In this document: piece after piece, positions 1 through 5,212 of the stretch
Position numbering within the stretch: the first letter of the stretch is position 1
How the letters are laid out: every line of letters starts with the position of its first letter
DNA from: an uncultured Ruminococcus sp.
GTDB lineage: Bacteria; Bacillota; Clostridia; Oscillospirales; Acutalibacteraceae
DNA length: 11,827 nucleotides
Assembly (NCBI GenBank): GCA_902766305.1
Contig: CACXDE010000363.1
Span: forward strand, 1 to 11,827
Reading direction: 5' to 3'
Notes under the pieces: generated by a model
Told to the model about the DNA's origin: nothing
Database searches by the model: none
The model's input: only the letters and a program-made list of their open reading frames with translations
Position numbers and translations under genes: made by a program

Positions 1-1
1 A

Positions 2-583
2 ATGAACTATGCTTTGAAAAAAAATGGATTCCCTGTGCATGAAAGAGAAAAATACCGTTTTATGGTAGGCTGCGGTCTTTCAGTACTCGCAGACAAGGCT
101 ATGGTATTGCCGCAGGGAACGAACAGCGGTATCAAAGAAAAAATCATAGCAGACTTCAATTCCTATTACGGAGAGCATTACTGTGACTTTACTGTTCCTT
201 ATGACGGTATTACGGAGCTGCTTTGCAGGCTTGATGAAAAAAACGTTGGATATTGTGTCCTTTCAAATAAGCCGGATGAATTTACGGTACAGATAGTAAA
301 AGCTCTGTTTCCCAAAAACAAATTTATGGCTGTAATGGGAAAGAGAGACGAATATCCAAGAAAACCCGATCCTGCTTCTGTTAACGCAATAATGAAGGCA
401 TCAGGAGTAAGCAACGGGGACTGTCTTTACATAGGCGACAGCAATGTTGATATGCAGACAGCCCGCAATGCCGGGATAAGAAGCGTTGGCGTAAGCTGGG
501 GATTTCGTCCGGTAGAGGAGCTTGTTTCATCCGGAGCAGCGCATATTGCCGATAGTCCTGATGATATATTGCGTTTTCTTTGA
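2..583 (+). CDS. HAD-superfamily hydrolase, phosphoglycolate phosphatase-like (5' truncated by window edge)
   Basis: A haloacid-dehalogenase fold phosphatase that would remove phosphate from a small cytosolic metabolite; the substrate cannot be read from the sequence. Three of the four HAD motifs are visible: motif II VLSNKP (Ser88), the motif III lysine in RKPDP (Lys121) and motif IV YIGDSNVDM (Asp146, Asp150). Residues 1-80 form the helical cap, which resembles Gph-type phosphatases. The nucleophile motif I (DxDGT) is absent because the gene begins before the window: in this family it lies roughly 20-30 residues upstream of the NYALKKNGF stretch. The ATG at position 2 is therefore internal, not the start. 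The gene ends 16 bases before queH on the same strand, suggesting one transcript. Family assignment is firm; calling it phosphoglycolate phosphatase is a guess. Confidence 0.88.
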   Translation: MNYALKKNGFPVHEREKYRFMVGCGLSVLADKAMVLPQGTNSGIKEKIIADFNSYYGEHYCDFTVPYDGITELLCRLDEKNVGYCVLSNKPDEFTVQIVKALFPKNKFMAVMGKRDEYPRKPDPASVNAIMKASGVSNGDCLYIGDSNVDMQTARNAGIRSVGVSWGFRPVEELVSSGAAHIADSPDDILRFL

Positions 584-599
584 CGTGAGGTGACAACGT

Positions 600-1232
600 A
601 TGCAGAAGACGCCAAAAATTAACTATCAGCTGATACTTGACAAAACGCTTGAAGGTTTCAGAAGTCAGAATATAAAGCCTTCTTTGCTTCTTCACAGCTG
701 CTGTGCGCCGTGCAGCAGCTATGTTCTTGAATATCTGTCAGAGCTGATGGATATAACAGTATTTTATTACAATCCTAATATATCCCCGGAAAGCGAATAC
801 AAGCACAGGGTAGAAGAACAGAAACGGCTTATACATGAGATGTGTCCTTACGTTAATTTCATTGAGGGAAAATATGAACCTGAAAAATTTTTTGAAATGT
901 CCAAGGGTCTGGAAAAAGAACCGGAACGGGGGAGACGATGCCTGAAATGTTACCGTATGAGACTTGAGGAAACTGCAAGGACAGCAAAAGGATACGGCAT
1001 GGACTTTTTCACCACAACGCTGACTATATCGCCTCAGAAGGACAGCGGCGTTCTCAATTCAATCGGACGTGAGGTAAGCGGTGAATACGGTGTCCCCTAT
1101 CTTTTCTCCGATTTCAAAAAAAGAGGCGGATATAAAAGGTCTGTTGAGCTTTCAGGTAAATACGGTCTGTACAGACAGAATTTCTGCGGCTGCGTTTTTT
1201 CCAGAGCCGAAGCCGCTTCACGGCAGAATTGA
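600..1232 (+). CDS. queH: QueH, epoxyqueuosine reductase
   Basis: QueH (formerly DUF208) reduces epoxyqueuosine to queuosine at the wobble base of tRNAs with GUN anticodons, and replaces the cobalamin-dependent QueG in many anaerobes. The 210-residue product has the family's cysteine pattern: HSCCAPCSS with Cys34, Cys35 and Cys38, RRCLKCY with Cys114 and Cys117, and a C-terminal CGC with Cys196 and Cys198. In the known family the N-terminal pair and the central pair bind a 4Fe-4S cluster and the terminal pair forms a redox disulfide. The conserved stretches FTTTLTISPQKDS and KRGGYKRSVELS are also present. The ATG at 600 is chosen because GAGGTGA lies just upstream. The gene directly follows the HAD phosphatase gene and no other queuosine gene is in view. 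Full length, with no missing key residue. Confidence 0.95.
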   Translation: MQKTPKINYQLILDKTLEGFRSQNIKPSLLLHSCCAPCSSYVLEYLSELMDITVFYYNPNISPESEYKHRVEEQKRLIHEMCPYVNFIEGKYEPEKFFEMSKGLEKEPERGRRCLKCYRMRLEETARTAKGYGMDFFTTTLTISPQKDSGVLNSIGREVSGEYGVPYLFSDFKKRGGYKRSVELSGKYGLYRQNFCGCVFSRAEAASRQN

Positions 1233-1331
1233 TCAGCTTCACAAAGTGTAAAAGTATAGTTGGTATGGCAAAATTACTATGGCTCTCTTTTTAAAAAGTT
1301 ATAGTTTTTTTACTGTTTAAAGTTTCAGAAA

Positions 1332-1360
1332 TCAGGGGCTTTCAGCCCCCGAACCCCTGA
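1332..1360. repeat. GC-rich inverted repeat downstream of queH
   Basis: Two alternative hairpins share this stretch: GGGGCT/AGCCCC with a 3-base loop (1335-1349), and TCAGGGG (1332-1338) with CCCCTGA (1354-1360). No run of T follows on the plus strand, so it is not a textbook terminator, although it is the only strong hairpin between queH and the next promoter. It resembles in composition the GGGGTCTGGGG hairpin at 10325-10368, so both may be dispersed repeats. That link is inference. Confidence 0.5.
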
Positions 1361-1390
1361 CCAAAGGCTCTGCGCCGGCTCGGCACTGGA

Positions 1391-1419
1391 TTGACAAAAA
1401 TAATAAAAAAGAGTAGAAT
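1391..1419 (+). promoter_or_regulatory. Sigma-A type promoter, probably for ychF
   Basis: A perfect TTGACA (1391-1396) is followed after exactly 17 bases by TAGAAT (1414-1419), one mismatch from TATAAT. Transcription would begin near 1426, giving ychF an untranslated leader of about 265 bases that includes the whole repeat element at 1450-1622. The leader length is inferred; another promoter nearer the gene is not excluded. Confidence 0.72.
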
Positions 1420-1449
1420 TATACCGTGACCGTTTCGGTCTGTTGTATA

Positions 1450-1622
1450 TATAGTAAACGTTATGTATGAAGTCCTATTGTCAGCCTAAAAAATATTTCT
1501 CCTCCCTGTCATTCTGAGGAGCACAGCAACGAAGAATCTTTTGGGTTACGCTGCTTTTGTGAAATAGATCCTTCGCTTACGCTCAGGATGACATTAGGGC
1601 AAAACTTTTGTCGTCTACTATA
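1450..1622. mobile_element. MITE-like element with 11-base terminal inverted repeats
   Basis: The ends are TATAGTAAACG (1450-1460) and CGTCTACTATA (1612-1622), which match as inverted repeats at 10 of 11 positions. The 173-base body has no reading frame and contains a second inverted repeat (1507-1593). Size, ends and lack of coding capacity fit a small non-autonomous element moved by a transposase elsewhere. No clear target-site duplication is seen apart from the TA-rich ends. It lies between the ychF promoter and gene. The sequence shows the structure; mobility is inferred. Confidence 0.55.
1507..1593 (+). repeat. TGTCATTC...GGATGACA palindromic repeat, copy 1
   Basis: Bounded by TGTCATTCTGAG and CTCAGGATGACA, inverted repeats matching at 11 of 12 positions. 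The core (CGAAGAATCTTTT, GCTGCTTTTGTGAAA, GATCCTTCGCTTACGCTC) recurs at 7763-7836 and, in the opposite orientation and more diverged, inside 8135-8280. It is a dispersed intergenic repeat of a kind I recall from many Firmicutes genomes. No protein is encoded. Confidence 0.75.
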
Positions 1623-1691
1623 AAAAATACTAATAAATGGTGTATGTCCGCCGGATATCTGCGGAGTACATAGCAGAAAGGAAAAAAAGAT

Positions 1692-2789
1692 ATGAAGCTT
1701 GGAATAGTCGGATTGCCGAATGTGGGCAAAAGTACACTTTTTAACGCTATAACAAATGCCGGAGCTCAGTCTGCAAACTATCCCTTTTGTACGATAGAAC
1801 CAAATGTTGGAGTTGTCGCAGTGCCTGACCCGAGACTTGATAAACTCGCTGAAATGTATGACCCTGAAAAATATACGCCTGCAACGATTGAATTTGTTGA
1901 CATAGCCGGTCTTGTAAAGGGCGCTTCAAAGGGCGAAGGTCTTGGAAATAAATTTCTGTCTAATATAAGAGAGGTAGACGCTGTTGTTCACGTCGTACGC
2001 TGTTTTGAGAATGACGATATAATACATGTTGACGGAAATATCGATCCTAAAAGAGATATCGAGACTATCAATGTGGAGCTTATCCTGTCTGATATTGAAA
2101 TGATAGACAGAAGGATAGATAAAACACAGAAGCTTCTGAAGGGCGACAAGAAATATCAGACAGAGCTGGATTTCTTGAGGCGTGTTAAAGATACTCTTGA
2201 CGAGGGCAGGCCTGCCAGAAGTGTTGAATGTACTCCTGAAGAGGAAGAGCTTCTTCACAGCGTAGCTTTACTGACAAACAAGCCGATAATCTATGCCGCA
2301 AATCTCAGCGACAGCGATTTCAGGGACGGCAAGGTTGAAGGAAATAAGTATTTCGATACGGTAAAGGAAATAGCTGACAGCGAAAATGCCGCTGTACTGC
2401 CTATATGCGCTGAAATAGAAGCTGAGATATCAGGTATGGAAGACGATGAGAAGGAAATGTTCCTCTCTGAGATGGGACTTGAGCAGTCGGGTCTTGACAG
2501 ACTTATTACTGCCTGCTATGATCTTCTGGGGCTTATTTCTTACCTTACAGCCGGCAAACCGGAGGTAAGAGCCTGGACTATCAAAAAAGGTACTAAAGCG
2601 CCTCAGGCAGCCGGAAAAATACACTCTGATTTCGAGAGAGGATTTATCCGTGCCGAAGTTGTTGCCTTTGATGATCTTATGGAATGCGGTAATATGGCTT
2701 CTGCAAAGGAAAAGGGACTTGTAAGAAGTGAAGGCAAGGATTATGTAATGAAGGATGGGGATATTGTTCTTTTCCGATTCAACGTCTGA
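1692..2789 (+). CDS. ychF: YchF/OLA1-family redox-sensitive, ribosome-binding ATPase
   Basis: YchF is a universally conserved Obg-like P-loop protein of the cytosol that binds the ribosome and hydrolyses ATP rather than GTP; it is linked to translation quality and stress responses. The G1 loop is GLPNVGKST (residues 7-15), the G2 area is NYPFCTIEPNVGVV, the G3 is DIAGLVKGASKGEGLG, and the usual NKxD of GTPases is replaced by NLSDSD from Asn204, as expected for an ATP-specific protein. A coiled helical region follows G3, and a TGS domain fills about residues 275-365 (LTAGKPEVRAWTIKKGTKAP). The length of 365 is normal. The ATG is preceded by GAAAGGAAAAAAAGAT. It appears to be a single-gene transcript, with its own promoter at 1391-1419 and a terminator at 2822-2865. 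Confidence 0.97.
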   Translation: MKLGIVGLPNVGKSTLFNAITNAGAQSANYPFCTIEPNVGVVAVPDPRLDKLAEMYDPEKYTPATIEFVDIAGLVKGASKGEGLGNKFLSNIREVDAVVHVVRCFENDDIIHVDGNIDPKRDIETINVELILSDIEMIDRRIDKTQKLLKGDKKYQTELDFLRRVKDTLDEGRPARSVECTPEEEELLHSVALLTNKPIIYAANLSDSDFRDGKVEGNKYFDTVKEIADSENAAVLPICAEIEAEISGMEDDEKEMFLSEMGLEQSGLDRLITACYDLLGLISYLTAGKPEVRAWTIKKGTKAPQAAGKIHSDFERGFIRAEVVAFDDLMECGNMASAKEKGLVRSEGKDYVMKDGDIVLFRFNV

Positions 2790-2821
2790 TAGATCTGTAT
2801 TCTGAAAATATATTGGAGCTT

Positions 2822-2865
2822 AGGAAACACTGATGATTGTATTTTCCAGTGTTTCCTTATTTTTT
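2822..2865 (+). terminator. Rho-independent terminator after ychF
   Basis: An 11-base-pair stem, AGGAAACACTG (2822-2832) with CAGTGTTTCCT (2847-2857), has a 14-base loop and is followed by TATTTTTT. The T-run ends directly at the GGAGG ribosome binding site (2866-2870) of the next gene. The stem has moderate GC, so read-through is plausible. Confidence 0.72.
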
Positions 2866-2877
2866 GGAGGACGGCGC

Positions 2878-3321
2878 ATGAAGAAGCTTCTGAAAACATC
2901 AAGCTATATCGTTTATATTATTATTCAGTGTACCTGGGGAATATTGCAGACGATTGCAGGTCTTGTGTATTTTCTGATATCCCTCAGATTTCCTCATGAA
3001 TTTTATCACGGCGCTGTACTGACAAGAAGAAGCGGTATCGGCGGTGTTTCCCTCGGTCTTTTTATTTTCGCAAACGATGATATGACAGACGGCCGCTCTG
3101 ATAAAATAGCCGTGCACGAATTTGGTCATACTATTCAGTCTCTTATACTCGGACCTCTGTATATGCTGGCGGTAGTACCGGAGTCAATGCTTTGGTGTGC
3201 TTTGCCTGTATTTAAAAAGCTGAGACATGAAAAAAATATTTCCTACTATTCCTTTTATACAGAGGCCTGGGCGGACAGGCTTGCCGAAAAAACTTTAGGA
3301 AGTTTACACGATAAAAAATGA
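2878..3321 (+). CDS. Small membrane-anchored HExxH protein, putative zinc metalloprotease-like
   Basis: A 147-residue protein with one long hydrophobic stretch or hairpin (about residues 8-36, IVYIIIQCTWGILQTIAGLV) followed by a domain with the zinc-binding signature HEFGH (His80, Glu81, His84) and, 45 residues after the second histidine, FYTEAWADRL, whose Glu129 is a plausible third ligand. This order matches gluzincin-type metallopeptidases, but at this length it is a minimal version, and I recall similar small unnamed proteins in Firmicutes and Bacteroidetes. Proteolysis is inferred; it could be inactive or act only on membrane-proximal partners. An in-frame ATG at 2833 is rejected because it lies in the loop of the ychF terminator; the ATG at 2878 has GGAGG seven bases upstream. 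It is followed by a clear terminator, so it seems to be a single gene. Confidence 0.72.
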   Translation: MKKLLKTSSYIVYIIIQCTWGILQTIAGLVYFLISLRFPHEFYHGAVLTRRSGIGGVSLGLFIFANDDMTDGRSDKIAVHEFGHTIQSLILGPLYMLAVVPESMLWCALPVFKKLRHEKNISYYSFYTEAWADRLAEKTLGSLHDKK

Positions 3322-3342
3322 TAATACGCTCTGCCTGACCTC

Positions 3343-3367
3343 AGATCCGGTTTTCCGGATCTTTTTT
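3343..3367 (+). terminator. Rho-independent terminator after the HExxH gene
   Basis: AGATCCGG (3343-3350), loop TTTT, CCGGATCT (3355-3362), then a run of T to 3367 and further T/A. It is a classic compact intrinsic terminator 21 bases after the stop codon. Confidence 0.9.
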
Positions 3368-3574
3368 ATTGTATTATTATGACATTCTCATGTTTTGCAT
3401 TAATTGATGTTGTGTTCAATTGTTGCTTGAATAACGGCTTTTAAAAAAAAATTAAAAAATTTTTTGTCATTATAGTAACCTTTTTTAATAAATATAATAT
3501 GGAAATTATTGCTTTATATGGAATGATTGATATTATAGGTTTTGTTAATTATGATATTTATTTCGCGTTTTAAC

Positions 3575-3600
3575 GACAATTTATTGTCATATCGACAATA
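3575..3600. promoter_or_regulatory. Operator-like palindrome 1 with a third half-site
   Basis: The layout is GACAAT-TT-ATTGTC (3575-3588) followed after ATATC by GACAATA (3594-3600), so there are three half-sites and two overlapping inverted repeats. The 12-mer ACAATTTATTGT at 3576-3587 recurs exactly at 3713-3724. A binding site for a dimeric regulator is inferred; no regulator is known. Confidence 0.45.
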
Positions 3601-3654
3601 TGCTTTATTATTCATCATTTTATTCTTCTATATTATAACAAAAAATATGGACTA

Positions 3655-3700
3655 TTGTTGTATTGATTATTGTTTATAATTACTATATAATATAATCAAA
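3655..3700 (+). promoter_or_regulatory. Promoter-like segment for the small gene at 3797
   Basis: Two TATAAT boxes (3675-3680 and 3691-3696) lie downstream of TTG-starting words at 3655, 3658, 3663 and 3670. The best pairs have non-ideal spacing, for example TTGTTT at 3670 with TATAAT at 3691 (15 bases), so the exact promoter is uncertain in this AT-rich DNA. A start near 3703 would place the palindrome at 3711-3728 just inside the transcript. Confidence 0.38.
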
Positions 3701-3710
3701 GAACAGACGT

Positions 3711-3728
3711 GTACAATTTATTGTATAC
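3711..3728. promoter_or_regulatory. Operator-like palindrome 2
   Basis: GTACAAT-TT-ATTGTATAC contains the same 12-mer ACAATTTATTGT as palindrome 1, in the same orientation and 137 bases further on. It lies downstream of the possible -10 box and about 70 bases before the start codon, a position where a bound repressor could block transcription. That role is inferred. Confidence 0.45.
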
Positions 3729-3796
3729 AGCGAACCCCCTATTAGTTTTAAGCTGTATCCGCACCTGCTTATTATAGTGAAAAGGAGAGATCGTAT

Positions 3797-4042
3797 ATGA
3801 AGATAATTGCAACAGAGTCCAAATCATCTTTTTCCTACATACTGACAAGATCAGAAATAAATCACGAATATCCCGGTTATGAATATATCTACGGCATATC
3901 CGTTTCCGACACTGAAAACATGATCTCCGTGGATGATATTTCCCCTGATTATTCAGCCGTAAAAAATCTTTTTGATCTCATAGTTGAGGAAGAGCTTTAC
4001 CCGGAACACTTATATGACGTTGTAGAGGACATGATGTCGTAA
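3797..4042 (+). CDS. Small conserved protein, DUF6514-like
   Basis: An 81-residue acidic, soluble protein without signal peptide or membrane segment. It has a YGISVSDTE strand region near residues 32-40, then ISVDDISPDYSAVKNLFDLI and a C-terminal acidic helix (EHLYDVVEDMM). This pattern matches my memory of the DUF6514 family of Clostridia, whose function is unknown; the match is from recall, not a search. The ATG has AAAGGAGAGA about eight bases upstream, a strong ribosome binding site. It stands alone, behind an unusually long AT-rich leader with paired palindromes, and faces the minus-strand DUF421 gene across a hairpin. Confidence 0.75.
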   Translation: MKIIATESKSSFSYILTRSEINHEYPGYEYIYGISVSDTENMISVDDISPDYSAVKNLFDLIVEEELYPEHLYDVVEDMMS

Positions 4043-4103
4043 ACCAAACAGAATTTTTGAAGTGATGCTATATAATTCTATATCAGCATTAATGAAAAAC
4101 AGC

Positions 4104-4141
4104 TATCTCCCTTCAAGTCTTTGCTGACTCGGAGGGAGATA
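4104..4141 (-). terminator. Hairpin terminator between convergent genes
   Basis: TATCTCCCT (4104-4112) pairs with AGGGAGATA (4133-4141), with a further AGTC/GACT pairing inside the loop. Read on the minus strand, the stem is followed by GCTGTTTTTCATT, so it mainly terminates the DUF421 gene. On the plus strand only AATTTGATT follows, so termination there would be weaker. Confidence 0.68.
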
Positions 4142-4163
4142 ATTTGATTCAGTTTTCTCACAG

Positions 4164-4847
4164 TCAGTTTTTCATCGGAAACAAAGTCAGCTCATTATTA
4201 TCGTAACAAACACCGAGAAAGATTTCTTTTGCGTGTTTATATCCCTGTCTCTTCATTTCTTTTTTCAGCCACTGATCATTAAGCCCTTTTCTTTTCAGGT
4301 TTTCGCCCATTATTCTTCCGTCCATAATTATTTCAGTACCCATATGCTCCGGCTGCGGATTCAGCTTCATATCTCCGGGATTAAGCGGACGCTTCGAGCT
4401 TACAAGCAAAATAGAGATCTTGCCGTTATATTCAAAGACGGCGGTCTGAATATCGTTCAGATTAAAATAACACTCCTGACGGCAAAGAAGCATAAATTCA
4501 CTCAAATCCAGCTTGGCTTTTTTCATATTCTCACGGTACAGCTTTCCATTATTAAGAATAATGGTCGGTGTGCCGTTAATGAATTTTCTGGTTCTTGACA
4601 TAAACCTTGTCAAAAAGCTTAAGCCTACTGTCACAGCACCGAATACAAACATTGATATAGTTGGCTTCCACCATGGTTCATCGAGAGTGGTTGCAAGCTC
4701 TGCTGCAATAGAGCCGATGGTTATGCCTGTGATATAGTCGAAAAATTCAAGCTGGGCAACCTGCTTGTGACCAATGATCTTTGCTATAAGAAAAAGAGCA
4801 GCGGCAGAAAACAAAGAGGCGAGTATAACATTCATTACTTCCATCAT
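4164..4847 (-). CDS. DUF421 (YetF/YcaP-type) membrane protein
   Basis: A 227-residue inner-membrane protein of the DUF421/YetF family. Three hydrophobic segments (about residues 7-26, 36-52 and 60-80) precede a cytosolic domain with the family's recurring phrases FINGTPTIILNNGKLYRENMKKAKLDLSEF (in parts), LLCRQECYFNLNDIQTAVFEYNGKISIL and a C-terminal second subdomain (IIMDGRIMGENLKRKGLNDQWL). The biochemical role is not established. Two adjacent ATGs exist: 4847, giving an ATGA overlap with the stop of the upstream small gene, and 4844, giving TGATG with slightly better spacing to AGGA. Either way translation is coupled to the gene before it. It ends at a hairpin terminator facing the DUF6514-like gene. 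Confidence 0.9.
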   Translation of the reverse strand: MMEVMNVILASLFSAAALFLIAKIIGHKQVAQLEFFDYITGITIGSIAAELATTLDEPWWKPTISMFVFGAVTVGLSFLTRFMSRTRKFINGTPTIILNNGKLYRENMKKAKLDLSEFMLLCRQECYFNLNDIQTAVFEYNGKISILLVSSKRPLNPGDMKLNPQPEHMGTEIIMDGRIMGENLKRKGLNDQWLKKEMKRQGYKHAKEIFLGVCYDNNELTLFPMKN

Positions 4848-5119
4848 ATATCCTGCAAATCAGCTTCGGGAATATCGTTTTCAGCATTATCCCGCGCCAG
4901 ATCATTATCTATTTCCTTATATGCCTTTGAAATCGGCTTTTCATTTTGGTGCGGTGCTGTGTGATAAACCTTTTGCGGCGGTGCTGCTGTCCCTGCGATA
5001 ATGGGATGGGCTTTTTCCTTGCCATGCTTTGCTTTTCCCTGAATTTCGGGAACTGCCGCCTGGCCGCTGCGCTGATCTGTATGCGTTTTCTCCGGACGTT
5101 TCATTCCTTGTTTTGCCAT
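4844..5119 (-). CDS. Small hydrophilic protein coupled to DUF421
   Basis: A 91-residue protein rich in Lys, Glu, Pro, Ala and His, with no membrane segment and probably largely disordered. Phrases such as MAKQGMKRP and VPEIQGKAKHGKEKA resemble small conserved proteins I recall beside DUF421 genes in Clostridia; no function is known. The start at 5119 (ATG) is preferred to the GTG at 5128 because the GAGGTGA at 5125-5131 sits five bases before the ATG and would lie inside the longer frame. Its stop overlaps the DUF421 start, which argues strongly for a real gene and for a shared role. A regulatory or accessory partner of the membrane protein is inferred. Confidence 0.78.
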   Translation of the reverse strand: MAKQGMKRPEKTHTDQRSGQAAVPEIQGKAKHGKEKAHPIIAGTAAPPQKVYHTAPHQNEKPISKAYKEIDNDLARDNAENDIPEADLQDI

Positions 5120-5212
5120 AAATTTCACCTCATGTTTATTATGGGTGAAATAACAGATTTTATACTGAAAGTATGAAACCGCAAATCAGGGTGTAGTCAC
5201 ATTTGTTATTAC

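Larger units (their letters stand above)
3368..3796. other. AT-rich 429-base intergenic region
   Basis: No reading frame with a ribosome binding site and no RNA gene was recognised. The stretch is strongly AT-rich, with many ATTGTT/GACAAT words. It holds two operator-like palindromes and a promoter-like segment, listed separately. The length and composition suggest upstream control of the small gene at 3797. Confidence 0.6.

Noticed and set aside
600..1232. A queuosine operon including the HAD phosphatase
   Set aside because: No queC, queD, queE, queF, tgt or queA is in view, and the phosphatase has no known step in that pathway; close spacing alone is not enough.
2833..2880. Longer start for the HExxH gene at 2833
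   Set aside because: This ATG is in the loop of a terminator hairpin and has no ribosome binding site, whereas the ATG at 2878 has GGAGG at good spacing.
3368..3796. Riboswitch or structured RNA leader before the DUF6514-like gene
   Set aside because: The inverted repeats are short and AT-rich, more like operators, and no known riboswitch core is seen.
5132..5212. Promoter for the small protein/DUF421 pair (TATAAA box with a weak TGATTT at 18 bases, plus ATACT-TTC-AGTAT)
   Set aside because: The -35 match is too poor to call; the pair could equally be read through from the LRR gene.
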